Below, piece after piece: positions 39,799 through 48,212 of a DNA stretch of 64,000 nt (positions are counted from its first letter, which is position 1; each line of letters starts with the position of its first letter). A program made the translations under genes and the position numbers. Origin of the DNA: Streptomyces sp. NBC_00162 (GTDB lineage Bacteria; Actinomycetota; Actinomycetes; Streptomycetales; Streptomycetaceae); contig NZ_CP102509.1 in assembly GCF_024611995.1 (NCBI RefSeq), forward strand, positions 1,240,001 through 1,304,000. Reading direction: 5' to 3'. The notes below the pieces were generated by a model. That model had not been told where the DNA came from. It was given only the letters and a program-made list of their open reading frames with translations, and did no database searches.

Positions 39799-40588
39799 CG
39801 CTCGGCCCCCACGGGCACGGCGGCGCGCCGCGGACCCGGCAGCTCGGCCACGGCGGTGCCGATGGGGCCCCGGCGCGGGATGAGCAGCAGGACCACGCCG
39901 AGGAGCAGGGTCGCCACGATCGCGTCGAGCCAGTAGTGGTTGGCGGTGCCGACGACCACGAGCAGGGTCAGCGCGGGGTGCAGCAGCCACAGGGCGCGCC
40001 ACCGGCCGGAGGTGGCGGCGATCATGCCGAGCGCGAGCATCAGCGCCCAGCCGAAGTGCAGGGAGGGCATCGCCGCGAACTGGTTGGCCATGGTGTCGGT
40101 GGCCGGCGCGGCCCCGTAGACGCTGGGTCCGTAGACCTGGCCGGTGTCGATCAGGTGCGCGGCCTCGAGCATCCGCGGGGGCGCGAGGGGAAGGCTAGGT
40201 GCAGGGCGAGGGCGGCTCCGGTGAGCACCGCGAGCACGCGGCGGGCCCACAGGTAGTGGTCGGGCCTGCGCAGGTAGAGCCAGATCAGGAAGAGCGCGGT
40301 CGCCGGGAAGTGGACGGCGGCGTAGTAGGTGTTGGCGGTGTGGACGAGGGTGTCGCCGTGCAGCAGCAGGCGCTGCACCGCTCCCTCGCCGGGCAGGTGC
40401 AGGGCGCGCTCGGCGTCCCAGATCCGCGCGGCGTTGCGGAAGGCCTCCTCGGTGCGTCCGGTCGAGAGCATCCGGCCCGCCTTGTAGACAGTGAACAGCC
40501 CCGCGACGAGCAGCAGCTCGCGTATGAGGCGGCGGCGAGCGGCCCTCCGGGCGGCCGCCGCCCCTGCGGGTGTGATGTGGGAGGTCAT
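39795..40588 (-). CDS. PAP2-superfamily inner-membrane phosphatase-like protein (one apparent frameshift)
   Basis: 264 aa after repair, about six transmembrane helices. PAP2 signature fragments are AAVHFPATALFLIWLYLRRP, AMPSLHFGWALML (the SxxH-type motif) and GTANHYWLDAIVATLLL with the terminal His. Family members act on lipid phosphates or inositol-phospholipids at the membrane. The break is the GGGG run at 40187-40190; adding one base joins LHLAFP to LAPPRMLEAAHLIDTG. Its upstream region holds a phased operator array, and the divergent gene is TetR, so it is probably repressed by it. Confidence 0.82.
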
Positions 40589-40614
40589 CCCCCGGTCTCT
40601 CTTCCTGTTGCGCA

Positions 40615-40690
40615 CAGATCGACACGCCAGTGTATCGATACATCCGCGTATCGATACGATCGTGTAGCGATACGCTCGCGTTCCCGTACA
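40615..40690. promoter_or_regulatory. Phased palindromic operator array between PAP2 and TetR genes
   Basis: Five 12-bp sites start every 16 bp exactly (40615, 40631, 40647, 40663, 40679). The middle three are strong: TGTATCGATACA, CGTATCGATACG, TGTAGCGATACG. The outer two are degenerate: CAGATCGACACG (9 of 12 to YGTATCGATACR) and CGTTCCCGTACA (8 of 12). Such regular spacing of near-identical palindromes in the gap between divergent regulator and target fits cooperative repressor binding by the TetR protein encoded at 40740. Confidence 0.75.
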
Positions 40691-40739
40691 CTCGCACTGG
40701 AAGATGCCGCCGAGGCGCCCCCGAGGAGAGCCGCACCCC

Positions 40740-41366
40740 ATGACGTCGACGCCGACCACCGCGCGCCGCTCCAAGATCACTCCGGAGCGGGAGCAGGAGT
40801 TCTTCGACGCCGTCCTGGAGCAGCTGCGCGAGCACGGCTACGAGGCCCTGACCATGGAGGGCGTCGCCGCGCGGGCCAGCTGCGGCAAGTCCACGCTCTA
40901 CCGGCAGTGGAAGACCAAGCCCCAGCTCGTCGCCGCCGCCCTGCGCGCGAACCGGCAGGGCACGCTCGTCGCGGTGGACACCGGGACACTGGCGGGCGAC
41001 CTGCGCGAGGCAGCCCGGATCGCGGCCTGCACCTCGGGGCGCGACACCCGGCTCACGCAGGCCCTCGGGCACGCGGTGCTCAGCGACGAGGAACTGCAGG
41101 CCGCGCTGCGCGAGGCGCTGGTCGAGCCGGAGCTGGCCGCCTTCGCCGTGATGGTGGAGCGGGCGGTGGCGCGCGGCGAGATCACCGCGGACCACCCGGC
41201 CGTGGAGTTCCTGCCCGCGCAGCTGATGGGTGTGCTGCGCATCCGGCCGGTGCTCGAAGGGCGCTACGCCGACGCCGACTACCTGGTCCGGTTCGTCGAC
41301 GCGGTGATGCTCCCCTCCCTGGGCCTCACACCGCCCGGGACCCCCGGGATCCCCGGGACCCCCTGA
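40740..41366 (+). CDS. TetR-family transcriptional regulator
   Basis: 208 aa. N-terminal helix-turn-helix: ITPEREQEFFDAVLEQLREHG, then TMEGVAARASCGKSTLYRQW. The C-terminal ligand domain is variable, as usual, and ends with a Gly/Pro repeat (GTPGIPGTP). ATG 40740 follows GAGGAGAG. The gene is divergent from the PAP2-DMT pair across the phased palindromes, so it most likely represses both directions. The inducer is unknown. Confidence 0.92.
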   Translation: MTSTPTTARRSKITPEREQEFFDAVLEQLREHGYEALTMEGVAARASCGKSTLYRQWKTKPQLVAAALRANRQGTLVAVDTGTLAGDLREAARIAACTSGRDTRLTQALGHAVLSDEELQAALREALVEPELAAFAVMVERAVARGEITADHPAVEFLPAQLMGVLRIRPVLEGRYADADYLVRFVDAVMLPSLGLTPPGTPGIPGTP

Positions 41367-41520
41367 ACCGGCGGGCCGCCGTCCCGATGACCGGACGGTG
41401 ACCTGCCCGCGCTGCCTCGTGGGGACGGCGGCAGCGCGCCACCCGGACCGGGCGGCGGTCACTCACTCGAGGAGTGACCGCCGTCCGATCTGATGGGCCC
41501 CCGGGCGTATCAGCCCGTCG

Positions 41521-42051
41521 TCAGCGAACTGCGCCCATGGTGCGGGTGAACTCCTCCGGGTCGGCGTCGAAGCCCTGCAGGCGGGCGTCGAGGGACCAGG
41601 ATCCCGAGTCGTCCCGGGTGAACACCGCGACCGTGGCGGCAGTGGCGGACGGGATGGCGTCGAAGTCGCCCTGGGCGAGGTCGGTGTGCCCCTCGCGGAT
41701 CCGGACCCCCGTACCGGCGATGTCGGCAAAGGTCGCGCGCCGCCCACCGGTGTCCTGAATGAGCACCCCGACCACCACGCGGTGCAACTCCGATGCCATC
41801 CGGTCGAGTTCGAGGGTCATCACCTCGTCGAAGCCGAAGCCCTGGCCCGTGTGGCTGTCCCGGTTCAGGGTGATGGTGCCGTCCGGTGACCGGCTGCCGA
41901 AGTGGACCAGGTGGACGGGTACCCCGTGCAGGTCCGCGGCGCCGTACACCGCGGCCACGATGTCGAGGTCGTGCGCGGGCCGTTCGGCGGGACTGGGGTC
42001 CCACCGCAGCGCGACCTCGACCTTGGCCAGACCCTTGCGTACACCGGTCAC
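41521..42051 (-). CDS. TerD-family (tellurium-resistance-like) protein
   Basis: 176 aa. TerD-fold landmarks: KVEVALRWDPSPA, HDLDIVAAVYGA, HFGSRSPDGTITLNRDSHTG and the calcium-binding-like GFDEVMTLELDRM. TerD proteins bind calcium and act in stress or tellurite resistance; single copies are common in Streptomyces and some affect differentiation. GTG 42051 was chosen because VTGVRKGLAKVEV matches the family start and GGGGGAG lies upstream. Confidence 0.9.
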   Translation of the reverse strand: MTGVRKGLAKVEVALRWDPSPAERPAHDLDIVAAVYGAADLHGVPVHLVHFGSRSPDGTITLNRDSHTGQGFGFDEVMTLELDRMASELHRVVVGVLIQDTGGRRATFADIAGTGVRIREGHTDLAQGDFDAIPSATAATVAVFTRDDSGSWSLDARLQGFDADPEEFTRTMGAVR

Positions 42052-42147
42052 CGAACTCCCCCTTCGCTTACGGGTATTGCCCGGCCATGTTCCCACGTGT
42101 CCCCCGCCGCGGTCCGAACGACCGTACGTTCCCGGCCAGTGCGTCGC

Positions 42148-43326
42148 TCATGTGGCGAGGTCGACGCGTACGGTCTCCACCCAGGCCGGGGGCGCGGGCG
42201 GGTTCGCCCCGACCAGCGCGGCGATCAGCCGGCAGGACGGTGTCTCGTCCGGCCACGGCGTGTACCCGTCGGTCAGCACGACGACGACGTTCGGCCGGTC
42301 GGGCAGGGCCAGCGCGGCGCCGATGCCGACCCGCATGTCCGTGCCCCCGCCGCCCGCCAGGGTCACCTCGCCCGCGCTTCTCACCCGGGTCACGGCGTGT
42401 ACGTCGGCGTCGCAGGCCAGTACGGCGACCCGGTTGCCGCCGACCCCCACCTCCCGCAGGACGCCGGTGACTTCGGCCAGCGCGGCCGCGAGGTCGTCCG
42501 GGCCCATCGACCCCGAGGTGTCGATGACGATCGCCACCCGCGGCAGCGGCCTGCGCAGGCTGGGCAGCACCACCCGGCCGCCGAGCGCGGGAGTGCGGCG
42601 CGAGGGGCGGCGGTACGTGTAGTCCACCGCGCCGGCCGCCCAGGCGGCGGCCTCGCGGACCGCTCCGGACAGGGCGCGGCGCCAGTCGACGGTGGGCTCC
42701 AGCAGCTCCTGCGCCCACCGGGCCCAGCCCGCGGGGATGGTGCCCCGGGTGCGCTGCTGGGCCCGTACGGCCTGGGCGGTCTGCCGGCGCAGCGCCTCCG
42801 CCTCCACCGGGCCGACCCGGGCGGGGCCCCCGTCCTCGCCGAGCTCCCAGGGCATGGGGGTGCCGTGCGCGCCGGATCCGCAGTCGACCCCGTGGGGCGT
42901 GGGCGGGATCGCGGGCAGGTAGGCCTCGAACAGGCCGCCGGTGGCCAGGCCGAAGAGCCTGGGCTCCATCCGCCCCTCGGGCAGCGCCAGCCCGTCGGCG
43001 AGCAGGTCGTCGTTGATCTCGCAGTCCTGGGCGATGTTGACCCGGACCGGATCGCGCTGGTCGGCGGCGGGCAGGCGCTCGGCCCGGCCGTGGTGGTCGC
43101 GCAGCAGGTGCGCCACCTCGTGGATCCACACCCCGGCCAGCTCGACGACCGGGGTCGCCTCGACGAAGGCCGGCGAGACGTAGCAGCGCCAGTGCCGGTC
43201 GACGCCCATGGTGCGCACGCCGTCCGAGGGGACGACCGTGAGGGCGTACAGGGCGGAGGCGAGGTACGGGCGGGCTTCGGCGGCCTTGTAGCGGGCTGCC
43301 AGCAGCTTCGCGCGGTCCAGGCTCAC
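42148..43326 (-). CDS. VWA protein with zinc metallopeptidase-like domain (DUF2201 type)
   Basis: 392 aa. The N-terminal half has a zincin-like motif, His69-Glu-Val-Ala-His73 (VWIHEVAHLLRDH), as in putative metallopeptidase domains of the DUF2201 family. The C-terminal half is a VWA-like domain with a MIDAS motif DTSGSMG, GGGGTDM and LTDGYTPWPDE. The start is GTG 43326; it begins 13 bp after the stop of the MoxR gene. In this family the VWA subunit works with a MoxR ATPase in metal insertion, complex assembly or defence; which of these is true here is not known. Confidence 0.85.
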   Translation of the reverse strand: MSLDRAKLLAARYKAAEARPYLASALYALTVVPSDGVRTMGVDRHWRCYVSPAFVEATPVVELAGVWIHEVAHLLRDHHGRAERLPAADQRDPVRVNIAQDCEINDDLLADGLALPEGRMEPRLFGLATGGLFEAYLPAIPPTPHGVDCGSGAHGTPMPWELGEDGGPARVGPVEAEALRRQTAQAVRAQQRTRGTIPAGWARWAQELLEPTVDWRRALSGAVREAAAWAAGAVDYTYRRPSRRTPALGGRVVLPSLRRPLPRVAIVIDTSGSMGPDDLAAALAEVTGVLREVGVGGNRVAVLACDADVHAVTRVRSAGEVTLAGGGGTDMRVGIGAALALPDRPNVVVVLTDGYTPWPDETPSCRLIAALVGANPPAPPAWVETVRVDLAT

Positions 43327-43339
43327 GGCGGGGCCGGGC

Positions 43340-44536
43340 TCAGCCGCCGCCCGGCAGGGAGCCGGACAGCTGGAGCAGTTCCACGAAGGCGTCGATGCCG
43401 GCGGGCACGGGCCAGTCGAGGTCGCGCATCGCGGCGAGGTCGGCGGCGGCGCGGGCGGCCACGTCGGGCACGCCCGCGTCCACGGCCTTGGCCAGGACGG
43501 CCCAGCCCGCCTCCCAGCGGGGGCGGGTGAGCTCGCTCTGCACGGCCGCGACCACGGCGATGAGGAAGGCCAGCTGCCGGTCGCCGCGTTCGGGCAGGGC
43601 GAAGGCGTCCGGGTCGGCCAGCACCCGGTCCGGGTCGGGCAGGTCGAGGTGTTCGAGGTACGAGAGCAGTTCGATCCCGGCGGCTTCGCCCACGGCCCCG
43701 GTGAGCGCCATGGCCAGTGCCTCCCGGCCCGTCGAGGCCGCGTACCCCGTGGCCAGCAGCCGCAGGGCCATCTCCCAGGTGCGCGGGGAGGGCCAGCCGC
43801 GGCCCCGTGCGGCGGCCTCGGCCGGCATGTGGTGGACCAGGCCCGGCCGGGCGGTGAGGAAGCCGGAGACCGCGCCGCGGGCCCGGGCGACAGAGCCGGA
43901 GGCCTTGGCGGGATCGACGGCCGGGATCGCCACCTCGGGCCAGGTGCCGGCCATGCCACGGGCCACGGTGCGCGGGTTGTGCGTCCAGTCGAGGTGGACG
44001 AAGCGGTTGGCGAGCGGCGGGCTGAGGTGCCAGCCGTCGGCCGCGCTGGCGGGCGGATTGGCCGCGGCGACGATCCGTACCGCCGCCGGGAGTTCGTGGC
44101 TGCCGACCCGGCGTTCCAGGACCACGCGCAGCAGGGCCGCCTGCACGGCGGGCGGGGCGGAGGACAACTCGTCGAAGAACAGCAGCCCGTGGCCGGTCCG
44201 GGCGAGGCGCACCGCCCAGTCCGGCGGGGCCATCGGGACACCCGTGGTGGCGGGGTCCTCGCCGACGATGGGCAGCCCGGCGAAGTCGGAGGGCTCGTGG
44301 ACGCTGGCGATGACGGTCTCCAGCTCCACGCCGAGCGCGGTCGCGAGCTGCTGCATGCCGGCGGACTTGCCGATGCCCGGCTCACCCCACAGCAGGACGG
44401 GCTGATTGGCCGTCACGGCCAGGGCCAGTGCCTCGAGTTGGGGGTTGGTGGCGGGTTCGGTGCGGATGGCGCTCAGCCGGGCGCCCAGGGCGTCGGCGGC
44501 GGCCAGGGCCCGGGCGGGCTGCGGCTGGGCACTCAT
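43340..44536 (-). CDS. MoxR-type AAA+ ATPase
   Basis: 398 aa. Walker A GEPGIGKS (residues 51-58), Walker B GLLFFDELSSA, sensor-1 region VRIVAAANPPASAADG and an arginine-finger-like LANRFVHLDW. These are the MoxR-class blocks. It overlaps the ankyrin gene stop by 4 bases and is followed 13 bp later by the VWA gene, giving the classic MoxR-VWA pairing in which the ATPase remodels a target through the VWA partner. Confidence 0.9.
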   Translation of the reverse strand: MSAQPQPARALAAADALGARLSAIRTEPATNPQLEALALAVTANQPVLLWGEPGIGKSAGMQQLATALGVELETVIASVHEPSDFAGLPIVGEDPATTGVPMAPPDWAVRLARTGHGLLFFDELSSAPPAVQAALLRVVLERRVGSHELPAAVRIVAAANPPASAADGWHLSPPLANRFVHLDWTHNPRTVARGMAGTWPEVAIPAVDPAKASGSVARARGAVSGFLTARPGLVHHMPAEAAARGRGWPSPRTWEMALRLLATGYAASTGREALAMALTGAVGEAAGIELLSYLEHLDLPDPDRVLADPDAFALPERGDRQLAFLIAVVAAVQSELTRPRWEAGWAVLAKAVDAGVPDVAARAAADLAAMRDLDWPVPAGIDAFVELLQLSGSLPGGG

Positions 44537-46188
44537 GCGTCCTCGTCCTCTCCCTCGTCCATGTACTCGTCGAACCAGTCGGCGCCGATGCCGGGGAACT
44601 CCTCGTCGACCCGCTGCCGCAGGAAGGTGAGGTCCGTGCGCTTGTAGCGGCGGATCTCCTGGGACAGCGACAGCTCCATCTCGTCGACGACGTCGATCCG
44701 GGAGCCGGCCGCCAGCAGGGCCCTGACCAGATCCGCCGAACCGCCCCAGTGCACCGCGGAGTGCAGCGGGGTGCGCTCGTGCTTGTCCCGCGCCTCCAGG
44801 TCGAGTCCGGCCGCGAGCAGCCGGGGCAGCAGCACTTCGTGGTCGAGCAGGTGGAGTTCGTGCAGCAGTCCGCGTCCGCGGGCGTTCCGGATCCGGGGGT
44901 CCACGCCCGCGTCCAGCAGCGCCACGACCGCCGGGGTGTCCCCGTGCTGGACGCGCAGGAAGAGCTCCCGCTGCTGGGCCCGCAGGGCGCGCGGCAGCCG
45001 CCCCTCGCCCGTGGTCCAGGTCTGCTGCACGGCGAAGCACCCGGAGACCGCGCCGCCGAACGCCCGCATGGCGCGCTCCCGTTGCTGCTCCTCCGGGGTG
45101 TGCGGCACGTCGAGTACGCCGCCCCGCGAGCGGACCTCGTGCCACGCGCCGCGGCAGCGCACCCGTACGGGCTTCCCCGTGTCGGGGCCGGGCGGGCCGA
45201 CGGCCGGTCCGGCGTCGGGGAACAGTGCGGCGGCCACCAGCGGGTGCAGCTCGCGCGGGGTGATCCGGCCGGTCCGCACCAGTTCGAGGTCGGGGAGGCG
45301 TTTCCAGACGTACCTGGGCAGGTACGGGACGGTGAGCGCCTCCTCCGTCTCCATGAAGCGGGCCCGGAGCCGGTCGGGGCCGTCCGGCTCCAGCAGGAGG
45401 TGGGTGCGCCAGTCGGCCGCGATCCGGTACCGGTCCCCCGCGCCGGCCGCCGCGAGCCGCCCCACCTCCGGCACGAGCCGGGTGAGGTCGATCGGCATCC
45501 GCTCGAAGAGGGCCGTGGGGTCCACCGGACGCTGATAGGGCTGTGGGGTGGGCACGGTCAGGTCGCACTCGATGCCCGCGGCCTCGTACGCCGCGGCGAT
45601 GTCCCCCTGCGCGTGGAGCAGCGTGATCCGTTGGGCGCGGCCCTCCGGGTCGCCGAAGCGGGCGCCCAGCTCGGATGCGCGGCGGGCGTCCCAGAACGGC
45701 CGGACCACGGTCCAGTCCTCCGGGACGAAGCCGCGGCCCGTGTACCGGTTCCACTTCATCGGGACGACCGGCTCGCAGTGCAGGCGCAGGCGCTGCGCTC
45801 CCTCGGTCATGACGGGCGTGGTGAGCGACAGGGTCGGGCCGTCGGCGCCACCGTACGAGGCGAGCAGGATCCGCAGGTCGGTGTCGATGGTGGTGCGGCC
45901 GCCCAGGAGCCGGGGCAGGTGCCAGCGCAGCAGGTCCGGGGCGAGGTGGCGGAGGTCGTCCTCGACGGCCTCGGCGACGGAGGCGCCGTAGCGGGCCGCG
46001 ATCTCGGGCAGGTCGAAGCCGATGTCCACGCCGGCGCAGGCGCAGGCCGCCTGCCAGTCCCCGGCCAGGCGGTGCGCGGTGGCCTGTTCGATCATCCAGC
46101 CGGGTACGGCGTACCGGCGGATCCGCTGCCAGGTCGGGACGTCCTCGGGCCGGAGGCCGCCGGGCAGTTCGGCGTGCTCCGGGCTCAC
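44533..46188 (-). CDS. Ankyrin-repeat protein of a MoxR-VWA operon
   Basis: 551 aa. The first 400 residues show no domain I can name: they begin GLRPEDVPTWQRIRRYAVPG and are rich in Arg, Trp and Leu. The C-terminal part (about 430-530) has three ankyrin-like repeats, e.g. FLRVQHGDTPAVVALLDAGVD, HEVLLPRLLAAGLDLEARDK, RTPLHSAVHWGGSADLVRAL. The last residues are acidic (DEYMDEGEDEDA). GTG 46188 overlaps the stop of the upstream leucine-rich-repeat gene, and its stop overlaps the MoxR start. It probably recognises a protein target. Confidence 0.8.
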   Translation of the reverse strand: MSPEHAELPGGLRPEDVPTWQRIRRYAVPGWMIEQATAHRLAGDWQAACACAGVDIGFDLPEIAARYGASVAEAVEDDLRHLAPDLLRWHLPRLLGGRTTIDTDLRILLASYGGADGPTLSLTTPVMTEGAQRLRLHCEPVVPMKWNRYTGRGFVPEDWTVVRPFWDARRASELGARFGDPEGRAQRITLLHAQGDIAAAYEAAGIECDLTVPTPQPYQRPVDPTALFERMPIDLTRLVPEVGRLAAAGAGDRYRIAADWRTHLLLEPDGPDRLRARFMETEEALTVPYLPRYVWKRLPDLELVRTGRITPRELHPLVAAALFPDAGPAVGPPGPDTGKPVRVRCRGAWHEVRSRGGVLDVPHTPEEQQRERAMRAFGGAVSGCFAVQQTWTTGEGRLPRALRAQQRELFLRVQHGDTPAVVALLDAGVDPRIRNARGRGLLHELHLLDHEVLLPRLLAAGLDLEARDKHERTPLHSAVHWGGSADLVRALLAAGSRIDVVDEMELSLSQEIRRYKRTDLTFLRQRVDEEFPGIGADWFDEYMDEGEDEDA

Positions 46189-47321
46189 CGGTACACGCTG
46201 CCGATGGCGCGCAGGTCCGGGTGGGCGGCCCGGGCGGGGCGGAGCCGTTCGGTGAAGGAGCGCTTCACGCGGCGGGGCAGGCCGGGGCCCAGGCCGACGT
46301 ATTCCAGGGGGCTGTCGGCGGGCACCGCGGCGAGCAGGCTCTTCGCGCCGCGGCCGGTGAGGCCGGTGTGGCGCAGCTCCAGCCGGCGCAGGGGGCTGCC
46401 GGAGAGGGCGGCGGCCAGGGCGTACGCCCCTTCGTCGCCGGGGTCGTTGCCGGTGGCTCCGAGGCTCCGCTCGGACATGGTCCGTCCGAGGTCCAGGGCT
46501 TCGATGCGGCCGAGGGCGCCGGCCAGGGAGCGTGCTCCGGCGGCGCCGATGCCGTTGCCGCCGAGCCCGAGGCGGACCGGGCGCGGGGAGTCCGCCGCGG
46601 CGGTGGCGAGGGTCGCGGCGCCCTCGTCGCCGAGGTGGTTGGCCGGGACGTACAGCTCCCGCACCCCGGCCTCCCGGATCAGGGCGGCGAGCAGCGGGGC
46701 GGTGTCGGGGCCGAGGCCGTTGCCGCCGAGGAAGAGCCGCTCCAGGGGCTGCTCGCGTTCCAGCAGGGCATCGAGCAGGAGACGTACGCCGTCGGCGCCG
46801 ATCCCGGTGTTGACCACGTCGAGGGTGCGCAGGGCGGTGTTGCGGCGCAGCAGCGCGGCCAGGGTGCGGGCGCCGTCCTCGAGGAGCGGGTTGCGCTTGA
46901 GCCAGAGGGCCCGGACGGTGCTGTCCTCGGCGAGGGCGCCGGCCAGGGCGCGCACCCCGTCGGGGCCGATCCGGTTGCAGCCGAGGTAGAGGGTGTGCAG
47001 GCCGTGGCCGCCGGTGAGGGTCCCTGCCAGGGTGCGGGCGCCCTCGTCGCCGATGGCGTTGGTGCCGAGCAGCAGGTGGGTGGCGTGCGCGGAGGCGGCC
47101 GCGGCCGGCAGCAGCCGGGCCGCGCCGCCCGGGCCGAGTCCCTGCTTGCAGAGGTCGACGCGGCCGTCCGTGCGCAGGGTGCCGAGCGGAAAGGCCTCGT
47201 CGGTCTCGACCGGCCGGTCCGCCGCGAGCCGGGCGAGCAGCGGGTCGAGTCCGGCCGGGTCGGCCGCGGGCACGTCCGGGTGCTCGATCGCGGGGCACCG
47301 TACGGGTGTCGGCTGTGTCAT
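46185..47321 (-). CDS. Leucine-rich-repeat protein (ribonuclease-inhibitor type)
   Basis: 378 aa, almost entirely repeats of the ribonuclease-inhibitor class, about nine, of the form L-x-L-x-x-N-x-I-G-x-x-G-A-x-x-L-A: for example LHTLYLGCNRIGPDGVRALA and VRLGLGGNGIGAAGARSLAG. A 60-residue N-terminal region precedes them. No signal or membrane segment, so it is cytoplasmic. ATG 47321 has GGAG five bases upstream. It is the first gene of the LRR-ankyrin-MoxR-VWA operon. A tRNA-like gene lies 60 bp upstream on the same strand. Confidence 0.85.
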   Translation of the reverse strand: MTQPTPVRCPAIEHPDVPAADPAGLDPLLARLAADRPVETDEAFPLGTLRTDGRVDLCKQGLGPGGAARLLPAAAASAHATHLLLGTNAIGDEGARTLAGTLTGGHGLHTLYLGCNRIGPDGVRALAGALAEDSTVRALWLKRNPLLEDGARTLAALLRRNTALRTLDVVNTGIGADGVRLLLDALLEREQPLERLFLGGNGLGPDTAPLLAALIREAGVRELYVPANHLGDEGAATLATAAADSPRPVRLGLGGNGIGAAGARSLAGALGRIEALDLGRTMSERSLGATGNDPGDEGAYALAAALSGSPLRRLELRHTGLTGRGAKSLLAAVPADSPLEYVGLGPGLPRRVKRSFTERLRPARAAHPDLRAIGSVYR

Positions 47322-47381
47322 CACCACTCCACCGGTTCCTTCGCCGGTGCCCGGCGTCCATCACGACTTGAGACGAAGACG

Positions 47382-47454
47382 CAAGACCGGTCGGATTCGA
47401 ACCGACGTCCTCCAGCTTGATGCGTGGGCGCGACGACCTCTGCGCTACGGCCTT
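47382..47454 (-). tRNA. tRNA-like gene with an irregular anticodon arm
   Basis: 73 nt. Acceptor stem AAGGCCG/CGGTCTT (one G-U pair), positions 8-9 TA, D stem GCGC/GCGC with a 10-nt loop, T arm GTCGG-TTCGAAT-CCGAC and discriminator G73 are all in place. The anticodon arm does not form a normal 5-bp stem with a 7-nt loop: the best pairing is CCA(C)GC/GCTGG with a bulged C and a 5-nt ATCAA loop. By position the anticodon would be CAA, but the variable loop is too short for tRNA-Leu. No CCA is encoded. It may be a pseudo-tRNA or hold a sequencing error. Confidence 0.5.
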
Positions 47455-47534
47455 GCTGCGGACGATCATACCGACCCAGCGGCCGGAAATCGATCACCAG
47501 TTTGAGGCATCGATTCCCGACTGCCCTGATAGGT

Positions 47535-47995
47535 CTACCAGTTGCCGTCCTGTACGGGTTTGCCCCGCCTCGGGGCGTTTCCCAGCGGCTTGACCTGTGC
47601 GGGGTCCGGCTCCGCCCACGGGGCGTGGTCGTCACCGAGCCACTCCCCCACCGGCTTGACCCCGGTCAGGGCCTCAGAGGGCGCGAGGTCGGCGCCGGAC
47701 TCGTCGTAGCAGTCGAACCACGGCAGCCCGGCCCGGGTGTAGGCGGCCCGGTCCACCGGCGAGGGCGGCTCCTCGCCGGTCACCTGCCCCTCGACGGTGG
47801 CGCCGAGCCCCAGCGGCACGGCGACGAACTGGCGCACCGTCCCGTCGCCCGAGTCGATCCCGTCCACTCCCCCAGTCCCGGCGGCAGTGCGTGCGTGCCC
47901 GATTCGGGCAGCCACAGGGTCCGGATGAAGTGGATTTGCACCCTTTCACCCAGGAGCAGCGCATTCCCATCGACTCGTACCGAACCTGCCCCCAT
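47535..47995 (-). CDS. Hypothetical protein (one apparent frameshift)
   Basis: 153 aa after repair. N-terminal MGAGSVRVDGNALLLGERVQ, C-terminal GVDGIDSGDGTVRQFVAVPL, AGLPWFDCYDESGADLAPSE and VKPLGNAPRRGKPVQDGNW. The break is the CCCCC run at 47869-47873. There is no signal peptide or membrane helix, and it is not recognised. Similar short acidic proteins occur in Streptomyces without known function. Confidence 0.6.
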
Positions 47996-48212
47996 GCCCG
48001 CCCTTTCTCCAGCTCCGGCCCGAACCCGCCACAGAATCTGCGGCCGAACCGGATTGTTATCCTCAAGTTTTGCTCAGATGTAGTGACGCTGCGCCCGTCG
48101 CCTTCCTAGCTTCCTCGTACACGTGTCTCGACGTCCCCCCACGTACCCGCGGTTCCGCGTGCCCCAGCGACCCTGACGGCCGTCCCGCGTTTTTCGAGGA
48201 AAGAGTGCAGCA

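Noticed and set aside
41330..41366. GC-rich CCCGGGAC repeats at the end of the TetR gene taken as a terminator
   Set aside because: They code a Gly-Thr-Pro repeat inside the reading frame and give no single clear hairpin.
47382..47454. Calling the tRNA-like gene tRNA-Leu(CAA)
   Set aside because: tRNA-Leu needs a long variable arm; only 3 nt are present here and the anticodon stem is not paired.
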